Below are positions 1-8,199 of a stretch of 60,834 nt of DNA, in pieces (position 1 is the first letter of the stretch; every line of letters begins with the position of its first letter). The translations under genes and the position numbers were made by a program. This DNA comes from Coprobacillus sp. CAG:698 (GTDB taxonomy: Bacteria; Bacillota_I; Bacilli_A; ML615J-28; CAG-698), in the NCBI GenBank assembly GCA_000431235.1, contig HF988700.1, forward strand, positions 1 to 60,834. Direction: 5' to 3'. The notes under the pieces are model-generated. The model saw only the letters and a list, made by a program, of their open reading frames with translations, made no database searches and was not told the DNA's origin.

Positions 1-2265
1 AAGAAAAGAATCGAATATAAGTTAGATGATTCTAGAGACATAACATTATTTAAACAGTTCTTTACAGGACAATGGATAACAAATATTAACGATTTACTTA
101 TAAAAGTATATGATTTAAAACATAAAGAAGAAAGTGAATATAAAAATGCTATTAAATTATTATTAGCAAAAGATTATATAAAAGCTAAAGAAGCTTTTGA
201 AAACATTAAAGGTTATCAAGATGTAAATGAATATTTAGATATATGTAATTCATTAATTAAAACCGAAAACTTAATTAACGAAAAAATGTATAATGAAGCC
301 AAAGAAAGATTAATTAGCTTAAATAGCACACTTCGATCAGGTGATTCGCACACTATTTTTTCACTTATTAAAGAATTAATAAATAAATGTGATGATTTGT
401 TTACTGAGGAAGAAATTGATAATGCGGAAATAAATCTTAATATGGGTTTGTTTTCATCTGCGGAAGATATTTATAAAAGATTAGTTGTCAAGTATAAAAC
501 AAATTATCGAATTTGGTATGGCTATTTAGAATCTGTTTCTAAAAATTTTACTTCAAATAAAAATGAATCAATTAGAGCTATATATGAGAATACTATTAAA
601 TATGTTCCTAATAGTGATGAAAAAAGAAAACTGATAGAAAAATGCAAATCATTATTTATGGATAGAACAAGTTCTAATAATGAAAGCATTGAAAAAAATA
701 ATGATGAAGAGGAAAGAAAGAAAAAAGAACGAGAGGAAGAGTTAAAGTACGAAGAAGAAATCAGAAAAAAAATAGCTGAGGAAACTCGTAAAAAAATATT
801 AGCTGATAAGAATAAAGAAGATGAGGAAAGAAAGAAAAAAGAACGAGAGGAAGAGTTAAAGTACGAAGAAGAAATCAGAAAAAAAATAGCTGAAGAAACT
901 CGTAAAAAACTTGAAGAAGAATACAAAACAAAAAATTCTAAAATCATATGTAAAACTTGTAACGAATATATTAATAAACTTAAAGAAGGTTGTTCTGAAA
1001 AAGACTTAGAGATTGATAATCCAAATGAAATAAACGAGTTAGGATTGTGCTTTGCTAATGGTAAAGTTGTTAATAAAGATTATAAAAGAGCTTTTGAATT
1101 GTATAATTTGGCTAGTCAAAAAGGATCTTCAGTTGGAACAAGAAATGTTGGCTTATATTATGAATTAGGACAAGGAGTAACACAAAATTTTAATAAAGCT
1201 TTTGAATATTATACCAAAGCATATGAACAAGGCAATTATTTGGCTTGCAATGACTTAGGTCGTATGTATAGAAAAGGTTTAGGAGTTCAAAAGGATGAAA
1301 AGAAATCTTTCAATTGGTGCCAATTAGGAGCTAACAATGGCAATAAAGAGTCAATATGTGATTTAGGTTATTGCTACGAAAAAGGTGTTGGTTGTAAAGT
1401 AGATAAATTAAAAGCTTTAGAAAATTATGAAAAAGCAGGTGAATTAGGATCTGTAACGGCAATGAGCAATGCTGGTTTATTGTATGAATATGGTACAACT
1501 GGCATTCATAAAAACTGGGATAAAGCTTTACAATGGTACAAAAAAGCTGCTGCCGCAGGTCATGAGCCTTCAAAGAAAAAAATTGAATCAGCAAATGCAA
1601 ATATCAAAAAAATTGTTTGTAAAACATGTGATGAATATATAAACAAGTTAAATAGTGGATATAGTGAAAATGAATTGTCACTAGAAGATGGCGATGCAAT
1701 TAACTCACTTGGTGTATGCTATGAAAATGGAAAAGGTGTAAAACAAGATTACAAAAAAGCTTTCGAATTATATAGTTTAGCTAGTCAAAAAGGTAACAGC
1801 TATGGAACAAGAAATGTTGGTTTGTATTATAAGTTAGGACGTTATGTTGCTCAAGATTATAAGAAAGCACTTGAATATTATTTAAAAGCTTATGAACAAG
1901 GATGTTATTTAGCTTGTGATAGTATAGCTCGTCTATATGAAAATGGATTAGGCGTAGTTAAAGATGAAAATAAAGCATTTGCTTGGTATAGCAAAGGTGC
2001 AGAAAAAAATAATAAAGAATCTTTAAATAGTTTAGGTATTTGCTATGAATCTGGAAAAGGTTGTAAACAAGATTACAAAAAAGCTTTAGAATGCTACGAA
2101 AAAGCATCTAAACTTGGTTTGGGCATAGCGATGTATAATGTTGGAATATTTTATGAATATGGCAAAGGCGTTCTTAAAAATAAGAAAAAAGCTTTGGAGT
2201 GGTACAAAAAATCTGCAGATGCAGGCTATGAAAATGCTAAGAAAAAACTTGAAACATTAAAATAG
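1..2265 (+). CDS. Sel1-repeat protein, 5'-truncated by window edge (possible TIR-Sel1)
   Basis: The reading frame is open from base 1, so the ATG at 286 is an internal methionine and the true start lies outside the window. The first ~40 visible residues (RIEYKLDDS..., ...FFTGQWI...) resemble the end of a TIR domain; this is inference. A short TPR-like stretch follows (about nt 160-280), then a Lys/Glu-rich coiled coil (nt 700-930) with an internal duplication, then two Sel1 arrays (about nt 1020-1590 and 1690-2260). Each array is preceded by a header of the form C.TC.EYINKL..G. Sel1 repeats are protein-protein interaction solenoids. No signal peptide can be judged because the N-terminus is missing. 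If the TIR assignment is right, this would be an NAD-consuming or signalling effector; if not, it is a scaffold. Three paralogues follow directly downstream. Confidence 0.85.
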   Translation, partial: KKRIEYKLDDSRDITLFKQFFTGQWITNINDLLIKVYDLKHKEESEYKNAIKLLLAKDYIKAKEAFENIKGYQDVNEYLDICNSLIKTENLINEKMYNEAKERLISLNSTLRSGDSHTIFSLIKELINKCDDLFTEEEIDNAEINLNMGLFSSAEDIYKRLVVKYKTNYRIWYGYLESVSKNFTSNKNESIRAIYENTIKYVPNSDEKRKLIEKCKSLFMDRTSSNNESIEKNNDEEERKKKEREEELKYEEEIRKKIAEETRKKILADKNKEDEERKKKEREEELKYEEEIRKKIAEETRKKLEEEYKTKNSKIICKTCNEYINKLKEGCSEKDLEIDNPNEINELGLCFANGKVVNKDYKRAFELYNLASQKGSSVGTRNVGLYYELGQGVTQNFNKAFEYYTKAYEQGNYLACNDLGRMYRKGLGVQKDEKKSFNWCQLGANNGNKESICDLGYCYEKGVGCKVDKLKALENYEKAGELGSVTAMSNAGLLYEYGTTGIHKNWDKALQWYKKAAAAGHEPSKKKIESANANIKKIVCKTCDEYINKLNSGYSENELSLEDGDAINSLGVCYENGKGVKQDYKKAFELYSLASQKGNSYGTRNVGLYYKLGRYVAQDYKKALEYYLKAYEQGCYLACDSIARLYENGLGVVKDENKAFAWYSKGAEKNNKESLNSLGICYESGKGCKQDYKKALECYEKASKLGLGIAMYNVGIFYEYGKGVLKNKKKALEWYKKSADAGYENAKKKLETLK
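709..909 (+). repeat. Tandem 114-bp-period duplication in coiled-coil coding region
   Basis: Bases 709-795 and 823-909 are identical except for one synonymous GAG/GAA difference. The offset of 114 nt is 38 codons, so the frame is kept. It encodes two copies of a Glu/Lys/Arg-rich helix (ERKKKEREEEL...). The near identity indicates a recent in-frame duplication that lengthened the coiled coil. Confidence 0.9.
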
Positions 2266-2289
2266 TTTTTGACCCTTGAGGTGAAATAA

Positions 2290-3129
2290 ATAGATAAAAA
2301 GAAAAAATTTGATCTTGCCTCAAGAATAAAACTTGAAGAGGCAAAAGCCAAAAAAGAAAAAAAGAAAACAAAAATAATTTGTAAAAGTTGTGAAGAATAT
2401 ATAGATAACTTAAATAAAGGTTATCTAGAAAACGATTTAAGCTTAGAAGATCCATCAGAGATAAATAATCTAGGTGTATGCTATGAAAAAGGAGAAGGAG
2501 TGGAAATTAATTTGTTTAAAGCCTTTAACCTTTATCAACGAGCAAGTGAACTAGGTGAAGGACATGGATCGAGAAATATTGCTCTTTGTTTCAAATATGG
2601 CAAACTCGTTGTTCAAGACTATGCAAAAGCTTTTGAGTATTATACTAAAGCTTACTCACAGGGGTGTTATTTAGCTTGTGATGATTTAGGAGCATTATAT
2701 GAAAATGGCTTAGGTGTAAAAAAGGATTATACGAAAGCTTTTGAATGGTATAAAATTGGAGCAGAAAAAGATAATAAAGAATCATTAAATGATTTAGGGA
2801 TTTGCTATGAATTAGGCAATGGTTGTAAAATAAGTTTTGCTAAAGCTTTAGAATGTTTTATAAAAGCAGGGAACTTAGGCCTTAAAGAAGCAATGTATAA
2901 CGCAGGACTAATGTATGAAAATAATTTAGGTGTTCCTAAAGATTTAGTTTATGCTTTTAACTGGTACAAAAAATCAGCTGATGCCGGCTATGGAGAAGCA
3001 TGTTATGCAGTTGGACTAATGTATGAGTTCGGTGAAGGAGTTTTGATTGATAAATTTAAAGCCTATGACTATTATCAAAAAGCTGCCAATTTAGGTCATA
3101 AAGAGGCAAAGAAAAAACTAGGATTATAA
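2290..3129 (+). CDS. Sel1-repeat protein with AUA in the start position
   Basis: The frame is open from just after a TAA at 2287-2289 and encodes a Lys-rich N-terminus, the header (IICKSCEEYIDNLNKGY), and about six Sel1 repeats to the stop at 3129. No ATG, GTG or TTG occurs before a GTG at 2500, which lies inside the first repeat and is unlikely to be the start. A good ribosome site, GAGGTG (2278-2283), stands 6 nt before ATA GAT AAA AAG. The intact paralogue has GAGGTG, 6 nt, then ATG GAT GAA AAG (3827), so ATA replaces ATG by one substitution. Either AUA is used as a weak start or the gene has recently lost its start. The repeats themselves are intact. Confidence 0.7.
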   Translation: MDKKKKFDLASRIKLEEAKAKKEKKKTKIICKSCEEYIDNLNKGYLENDLSLEDPSEINNLGVCYEKGEGVEINLFKAFNLYQRASELGEGHGSRNIALCFKYGKLVVQDYAKAFEYYTKAYSQGCYLACDDLGALYENGLGVKKDYTKAFEWYKIGAEKDNKESLNDLGICYELGNGCKISFAKALECFIKAGNLGLKEAMYNAGLMYENNLGVPKDLVYAFNWYKKSADAGYGEACYAVGLMYEFGEGVLIDKFKAYDYYQKAANLGHKEAKKKLGL

Positions 3130-3134
3130 TTGTT

Positions 3135-3802
3135 ATGGATACTAAAATAGATAAGGTATACGTAGATACTTGTGAAGAATATATAGACAAACTTAACGAA
3201 GGATACATTGAAAATCAAATAGAAATAACAGATCCTGAACAAATGAATAGATTAGGGTACCATTATGAGTGTGGAATGGTGTAAGAAAAGATTACACAAA
3301 GGCCTTTAAATGGTACAAAAAAGCTTCATGTTGTGGTTATATAATATCAATTTATAATGTGGTTGTTTTATATGAAAATGGCTTTGGAGTTGAAAAAGAT
3401 ATGTATAAAGCTTTTAATTATTACAAAAAAGCAGATGAAATGGGTTATATATTTGCAATGTATGATTTAGGATATTTATATATGAATGGTATTGGAACAA
3501 ATGAAGATGAAGATGAAGCTTTCAAATGGTATTATAAATCAGCTATAGAAGGATATATTGATGCTCAATATGAACTAGCATATATGTATTATGAAGGTAT
3601 AGGAACTATTCAGAACTACGATAAATCCTTTTATTGGATGAAGAGTGCAGCTGATAATGGTTTTGTATTTGCATATGATGGTTTAGGTGATTATTATAAA
3701 ATGGGCATTGGTTGTGAAATAAATCATTATGAAGCTATTTACTGGTATAAGAAAGCCATTGAGTGTGGATATGAAGAAGCTAAGAAAAAACTTGGAATGT
3801 AA
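3135..3802 (+). pseudogene. Sel1-repeat protein disrupted by a one-base deletion
   Basis: An ATG at 3135 opens a frame encoding the family header (VDTCEEYIDKLNEGY) and the start of the first Sel1 repeat, and stops at 3282-3284. The rest of the protein continues in another frame from about 3269 to 3802 with five or so normal Sel1 repeats. Adding one A in GGAATGG (3273-3279) restores the usual repeat text YECGNGVRKDYTKAF and one continuous protein of about 222 residues. The break is therefore a single-base deletion in a short A run: a true pseudogene, a phase-variable site, or an assembly error. No strong ribosome site precedes 3135. Confidence 0.75.
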
Positions 3803-3826
3803 AATAAAATGGTTGAGGTGAGCATA

Positions 3827-5215
3827 ATGGATGAAAAGAAAAAAGCCGAAATAGAAGCGAGAATAAGGGCTGAAGAAGAAGCGAAAATTCGAAAAGAAAT
3901 TGAAGAAAAGATGAAATTAGAGGAAAAAATCAGAAAACAAATTGAAGATGAATTTAAAGCTAAATACTCTTCTTCTGATATAAACCTAGATGATTATTCT
4001 GGTAACGCAGTAAAGGAAGATAGCGTTCATGTTGATACTTGGCAAGAATATATAAATAAACTAAATGAAGGTTATCGTGAAAATGAAATTGAATTAACTG
4101 ATCCTGCCCAAATGAACAGTTTAGGTTTACGCTATGAACGTGGAGAACAAGTTAGAAAAGATATTGATAAAGCTATTTATTGGTACAAGAAAGCTGCTAA
4201 CCTCGGGGAAATGTATGCACAAAGGAACTTGGGTTTATGTTATTCAAAAGGCAAAGGTGTACCTGTTGATTATGATGAAGCATTTAAATGGTATTCAAGA
4301 TCTGCTGATCAAGGTTATGCAACTGCATATGTTGATTTAGGTTTATGCTACGAAAATGGCAATGGCGTTCCTAGAAATCCAACTGAAGCAGTTAGATGGT
4401 ACAAAAAAGCCGCTGATGCAGGAGATAAATATGGCCAAAGAAATGTTGCTTATTGCTATCAAAAAGGAATTGGAACTACGATAAATTATGATTTGGCATA
4501 TAAATATTATTGTTTAGCAGCAAATCAAAATCATCCAGATGCAATAGTTGATGTAGGTATTTGTTATGAATATGGTTATGGTGTAATTAAAGATTTACAC
4601 AAAGCTTTTGAATGGTACAAAAAAGCCGCTGAACAAGGTCAAATGTATGGTGAAAGAAACTTAGCTAACATGTATTATTATGGTAAAGGTACACCAGTTG
4701 ATTACAATCAAGCATTTTACTGGTATAAAAGAGCAGCTGAACAAGGCTCAGCAAGTTCTTACACAGATTTAGGTATATGTTATGAATATGGACGTGGTGT
4801 TAATAGCGATATAAATAAAGCTTTTGAATCATATGAAAAAGCTGCTAGATTAGGCGATAAATATGGTCAAAGAAATTTAGGTTTCTGCTATCAAAAAGGT
4901 AAAGGAACAGCGATTGATTACAATCAAGCAGTTTACTGGTATCAAAAGGCAGCTGATCAAGGATTAGCGTCGGCACTTAATGATTTAGGAGTATGCTATG
5001 AAAATGGTTGGGGAGTTAATGTAAACTACGCTAAAGCTATGGATTGTTATAAAAAGTCAGCAAGTCAAAATAATCAATACGCATACTACAATCTAGGACT
5101 GATGTATGAAAATGGACGTGGTGTTACAATAGATAAAAGTATGGCAAGATATTATTATCAAAAAGCCGCTGATCTTGGTAGTCAATCAGCAAAAGATAAA
5201 TTAAATAAATTATAA
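3827..5215 (+). CDS. Sel1-repeat protein with N-terminal coiled coil
   Basis: This 462-residue protein starts at ATG 3827, chosen because GAGGTG (3815-3820) lies 6 nt upstream; the ATG at 3809 has no ribosome site. Residues 1-50 are Glu/Lys/Arg-rich and predicted coiled coil. A header (TWQEYINKLNEGY) follows, then about nine Sel1 repeats of ~36 residues with the typical LG..YE.G.GV..D...A..WY.KAA pattern. No signal peptide or membrane segment is visible, so a cytoplasmic scaffold is likely. It is the only complete, undamaged member of the four-gene family here and is followed by a terminator. Confidence 0.9.
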   Translation: MDEKKKAEIEARIRAEEEAKIRKEIEEKMKLEEKIRKQIEDEFKAKYSSSDINLDDYSGNAVKEDSVHVDTWQEYINKLNEGYRENEIELTDPAQMNSLGLRYERGEQVRKDIDKAIYWYKKAANLGEMYAQRNLGLCYSKGKGVPVDYDEAFKWYSRSADQGYATAYVDLGLCYENGNGVPRNPTEAVRWYKKAADAGDKYGQRNVAYCYQKGIGTTINYDLAYKYYCLAANQNHPDAIVDVGICYEYGYGVIKDLHKAFEWYKKAAEQGQMYGERNLANMYYYGKGTPVDYNQAFYWYKRAAEQGSASSYTDLGICYEYGRGVNSDINKAFESYEKAARLGDKYGQRNLGFCYQKGKGTAIDYNQAVYWYQKAADQGLASALNDLGVCYENGWGVNVNYAKAMDCYKKSASQNNQYAYYNLGLMYENGRGVTIDKSMARYYYQKAADLGSQSAKDKLNKL

Positions 5216-5225
5216 AAAACTTTAT

Positions 5226-5261
5226 GCTTATTTATTAGTAATAATAGGTAAGCTTTTTTTT
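5226..5261 (+). terminator. Intrinsic terminator after Sel1 cluster
   Basis: A 12-bp stem (GCTTATTTATTA with TAATAGGTAAGC, two G-T wobbles) closes on a GTAA loop and is followed by a run of eight T. It separates the Sel1 cluster from the AAA+ operon. Confidence 0.85.
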
Positions 5262-5270
5262 CATTAACAC

Positions 5271-5299
5271 TTGTAAATATTTGTATAAATTGGTATAAT
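5271..5299 (+). promoter_or_regulatory. Promoter candidate, distal, before 5430 gene
   Basis: TTGTAA (5271-5276), 17 bp, then TGG-TATAAT (-10 at 5294-5299, extended -10). It reads toward the 5430 operon with a ~125-nt leader in which I see no open frame. Confidence 0.5.
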
Positions 5300-5362
5300 T
5301 ATATATGTAGGTATTATTTAACTAAAAATAGAAATTAAATTTGAAACGAATAATTCATTTAC

Positions 5363-5404
5363 CTTGTAGATTTGTATAAGTAAAAAACACTAATATGGTA
5401 TAAT
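5363..5404 (+). promoter_or_regulatory. Extended -10 promoter with CTTGTAG element 29 bp upstream
   Basis: CTTGTAGATTT starts at 5363; its TTGTAG hexamer ends 29 bp before TATAAT (5399-5404), which has an upstream TGG. There is no TTGACA-like box at the normal -35 position. The same arrangement recurs at 9034, 9929, 10719 and 11490. Predicted transcript start is near 5411, just before the AAAGGAGG ribosome site at 5414-5421. Confidence 0.65.
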
Positions 5405-5429
5405 TTATACACGAAAGGAGGATGGATTA

Positions 5430-5999
5430 ATGCAAGCGAGTACGAATACCTTAATGACTAAAGGTTACCCAAAAACAGAATTCATTAAAAACTATTTCAA
5501 TAGTGAAATAAATCGATTAACTGAAGATATTATTGAAATGATTGAAAATCAAAATGTTTTTAGCAAAAAAAAATATTATGATAGCAAACTAGAAAATTTA
5601 TATAATGACTTTTACGTATTTTTATTAAAACAAGATTTGGCTGAACAGGTTGTACTAAAAGATACCTCCTGTAAATCAAAGTTTAATAATGATATTTTTT
5701 GCCCAGAAACATATAGGATAGACACAAAAGTTTTACCTGATTATATTCAAAAAGCATATAATAATATGGGCTACCTTGATTATGAACAAACATTTGAATT
5801 GACTACCCTTAGTTATAAAGACTTAAGGAAGAAGATATATAGTGATATTAGTAAACTTAGTAAAGAAGAGAAAATGGAATGCATTAATGAATTAGATAAA
5901 CTATTACAATCTGATTTATCAAAAGACAATCTTATGAGTAAAGATTTGAAAAAAGTATATATGGATGTGAAAACAAAATTATTGAAAAAAGTGAGGTAA
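5430..5999 (+). CDS. Hypothetical protein, first gene of AAA+/ESCRT-like operon
   Basis: I do not recognise this 189-residue protein. AAAGGAGG at 5414-5421 supports the ATG at 5430. It is soluble, Lys-rich and predicted mostly helical, with no signal peptide or membrane segment. Three Cys occur (in SCKSK, IFCPE and MECIN contexts) but not in a metal-binding spacing. It ends in a basic helical tail (KTKLLKKVR). The next gene, the AAA+ ATPase, starts 5 nt after its stop, so the two are co-transcribed and the product is probably a partner or adaptor of the ATPase. It lacks the C-terminal motif shared by the downstream helical proteins. Confidence 0.8.
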   Translation: MQASTNTLMTKGYPKTEFIKNYFNSEINRLTEDIIEMIENQNVFSKKKYYDSKLENLYNDFYVFLLKQDLAEQVVLKDTSCKSKFNNDIFCPETYRIDTKVLPDYIQKAYNNMGYLDYEQTFELTTLSYKDLRKKIYSDISKLSKEEKMECINELDKLLQSDLSKDNLMSKDLKKVYMDVKTKLLKKVR

Positions 6000-6004
6000 T
6001 TAAA

Positions 6005-7003
6005 ATGTCTGATTACAATTTAGAAAACCTACAGGCACTTATAAAGAAGGCTACTGAACTTCATGTTGAGAGAAACTTTACTGAAGCCATAGATTATTAT
6101 AAAGGCGCTATGAAACTAGGTTTAAGCATTTATGATGAATCTAAAAATGAGAGAGAAAAAAAAGAGTTATCAACATTAATTCTTAAATTATCGAAGAACT
6201 TAGATAAGTGTAAAGGTCCTAATTTTGATGATGTTGTTGGACTAGAAGACTTTAAAAAATTATTTAGAGAAAATATTTTTGCTGTTGTTAGGAATAGAAA
6301 AATGGCTGAGAAGTACAAAGTAAAAGCTAACTGTTGTATTCTATTACAAGGGCCTCCAGGAACAGGAAAAAGTTATGGTATAAAAGCTGCTGTTAACGAA
6401 TTCCCTGAAGCACAATTATTTGAAACTAAAGTATCAGATTTAATTGATGCTTATATAGGTAATACTGGTAAAAACATAGACAAGTTATTTAATAAAGCAA
6501 AAGAATATATAAATGAACGTGAAGACCACTATGCTATAATATTTATTGATGAAATTGATGGTATAGCAAGAAGCCGTAAATCAGATGATAAGGGCGCTAA
6601 AGAAGCAATGAGCTCACTTTTAGTAAATCTAACAAAAGTTGATGAAGAAAACTTAAATATTATTTTCATCGGAGCAACAAATACACCTGATGAACTTGAT
6701 GCTGCGTTCTTGTCAAGATTTGGTAATAATATTGTTGAGATACCTTTACCTGATAATGAAGCAAGAAAGATGATCTTAAAGAAAAATTTACCATATGCAA
6801 GTGAAGATATTAATTGGGATAAAGTTTCATTAATGACATATGGATTAAATGGGCGTGATTTAAAGTTTATTGCTAAAGATGCTAACAAAAAGGCCTTTAA
6901 CAATGCAATTGAAGGAAAAGAAGGACCTGTTGATGAAAAGGTTCTTGAAGATATGATTAAAATAGCTATTGATAGAAGAAAGAAAATAGCTAATCACTTA
7001 TAA
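6005..7003 (+). CDS. Vps4/katanin-like AAA+ ATPase with N-terminal MIT-like domain
   Basis: This 332-residue protein has a helical N-terminus (residues ~5-75, LIKKATELHVERNFTEAIDYY...) that resembles an MIT (microtubule-interacting and transport) hairpin. An AAA+ core follows: Walker A GPPGTGKS (116-123), a pore-loop region SDLIDAYIG with an aromatic Tyr where Vps4 has Trp-Leu-Gly, Walker B FIDE (180-183), sensor-1 GATN, and an arginine-finger stretch ending in EIPLPD. The IPLP text is typical of the meiotic clade (Vps4, katanin, spastin). It is shorter than eukaryotic Vps4 and seems to lack the beta domain. In that family the ATPase threads and disassembles ESCRT-III filaments. ESCRT-III-like genes follow directly, which supports the same role. 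AAA+ identity is certain; MIT and clade assignment are inference by eye. Confidence 0.85.
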   Translation: MSDYNLENLQALIKKATELHVERNFTEAIDYYKGAMKLGLSIYDESKNEREKKELSTLILKLSKNLDKCKGPNFDDVVGLEDFKKLFRENIFAVVRNRKMAEKYKVKANCCILLQGPPGTGKSYGIKAAVNEFPEAQLFETKVSDLIDAYIGNTGKNIDKLFNKAKEYINEREDHYAIIFIDEIDGIARSRKSDDKGAKEAMSSLLVNLTKVDEENLNIIFIGATNTPDELDAAFLSRFGNNIVEIPLPDNEARKMILKKNLPYASEDINWDKVSLMTYGLNGRDLKFIAKDANKKAFNNAIEGKEGPVDEKVLEDMIKIAIDRRKKIANHL

Positions 7004-7017
7004 GGAGATAAACAAAA

Positions 7018-7626
7018 ATGAAAAAACCAAGTATGCGTCAAAGAAAAAAAGAGTTAAAGTTTAAACGTGAAATGCGTCACGCTGTAATGGAGATTGACAA
7101 AAATATCAATGGTTTAACAAGAGAAATTACTAACATTGTAAAAACTGCTGCTGAAGCAAAGCAAGCAGGCTTAACAACACAATATAATAAAGCAGTCAAT
7201 AACTTACGTTTTTGTATGAATACAAGGGTAAAATATATTTCATTAAAGATGGATTTAAAGATGGCACTTGAATTACGTAATTCAATGCAAATAATGCAAA
7301 CATTTGCCTATTCAATGAATAAATGGAGCAAATCAATTTCTAAGATTACTAAAGATGTTGACATTAATGAAGTTATGGAAAATGTTGATGCTGCTAATGA
7401 AATTATCGAAGAAAAGAACGCTGAACTTGATGACTTAACAACAACAATTTCTCAAGGATATGGAAATATTGTTGAAAATGATAAGGAACAAATTGTGTCA
7501 AATGATGAGGCAATAAAAATAATTGATTCTTACATTGTTAGTGGAAAGGGTAGTAAACCTGGAGTTGACAGCGAAAATGATTTAGATAGAATTCGTAAAA
7601 TGCTTGATGGAGACAAAAAAGAATGA
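7018..7626 (+). CDS. ESCRT-III-like helical protein (Snf7/CHMP-type organisation)
   Basis: The 202-residue product starts at ATG 7018, preceded by AAGGAGATAA. It has a strongly basic first helix (residues 1-25), a long second helix (about 25-110), further shorter helices containing KWSKSISKITKDVD, then an acidic linker and a short C-terminal helix (NDLDRIRKML). The layout, basic alpha-1/alpha-2 hairpin followed by an acidic tail with a terminal MIT-interacting-type motif, and the length match ESCRT-III subunits such as CHMP2/CHMP3. It lies 14 nt after the Vps4-like ATPase gene. Its stop TGA overlaps the next start (ATGA), implying translational coupling. An unrelated long-helix protein remains possible, because the assignment rests on pattern rather than a search. 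Confidence 0.6.
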   Translation: MKKPSMRQRKKELKFKREMRHAVMEIDKNINGLTREITNIVKTAAEAKQAGLTTQYNKAVNNLRFCMNTRVKYISLKMDLKMALELRNSMQIMQTFAYSMNKWSKSISKITKDVDINEVMENVDAANEIIEEKNAELDDLTTTISQGYGNIVENDKEQIVSNDEAIKIIDSYIVSGKGSKPGVDSENDLDRIRKMLDGDKKE

Positions 7627-8183
7627 CACCTAAACAAGAAAAAAGGATTGCAAAGTTAACTGAAAATATAAATGCCTTTATTGAGAAGATGGATAACTCT
7701 CATAAGACTGCTATTGAAAAAGGAAGAATAGCCCTTGAGAATAAGCAGAAAACATTAGTTGATTTTTGGATGACACAATATAAACTAACTAATGAATACA
7801 AAAGACAGGCACTAGAAATGCTTGGCCAACTTGATGTCGCTAGATATTCAAGTGAAATGCAAATCTCAGCAAGCTCGTTCTTTAACGATATGGGAAAAAT
7901 GGCCAAGGAACTTTCAAAAGTTTTTGGTTATACATCAATTAATAAAATAACTAAAGATATGGATAAACGAAATATAAAGGTAAGCATTGCCAAAGAAAAA
8001 GCAAATGAGATGATTGGTGAAACAACTGAGCGATTCCGTGAAATACAGGAAAGTTTTGCTGATAGTAATCAATCAGTTGAAGGAATAGAAATTTCTGATT
8101 CTGAAAAAAATGAAATCTTAGCTGAGTTCCAAACAAAGAAAAAAGAAGATGGAATAAGTGACTTACTCAAAGGACTAATGTAG
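7623..8183 (+). CDS. ESCRT-III-like helical protein, paralogue of 7018 product
   Basis: This 186-residue protein overlaps the previous gene by 4 nt (ATGA) with GGAG at 7609-7612 as ribosome site. It is almost wholly helical, without signal peptide or membrane segment. The segment INKITKDMD followed by a helix matches ISKITKDVD in the 7018 product, and the spacing to the acidic region is similar, so the two are diverged paralogues. It ends with GISDLLKGLM, a short amphipathic helix comparable to the C-terminal motifs of the neighbouring proteins though less close to consensus. It probably co-assembles with the 7018 product. Confidence 0.6.
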   Translation: MTPKQEKRIAKLTENINAFIEKMDNSHKTAIEKGRIALENKQKTLVDFWMTQYKLTNEYKRQALEMLGQLDVARYSSEMQISASSFFNDMGKMAKELSKVFGYTSINKITKDMDKRNIKVSIAKEKANEMIGETTERFREIQESFADSNQSVEGIEISDSEKNEILAEFQTKKKEDGISDLLKGLM

Positions 8184-8199
8184 TGTGGAGGCTAATACA

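Noticed and set aside
5271..5299. Sixth member of the 29-bp promoter set
   Set aside because: Its CTTGTA element is 17 bp from the -10, as in ordinary promoters.
5300..5400. Small RNA or riboswitch between the two promoters before 5430
   Set aside because: No stable stem or known aptamer pattern; AT-rich and unstructured.
7018..7626. PspA/Vipp1 (bacterial ESCRT-III) orthologue
   Set aside because: I cannot see the PspA signature, and the C-terminal motif and ATPase context fit better with a separate ESCRT-III-like branch.
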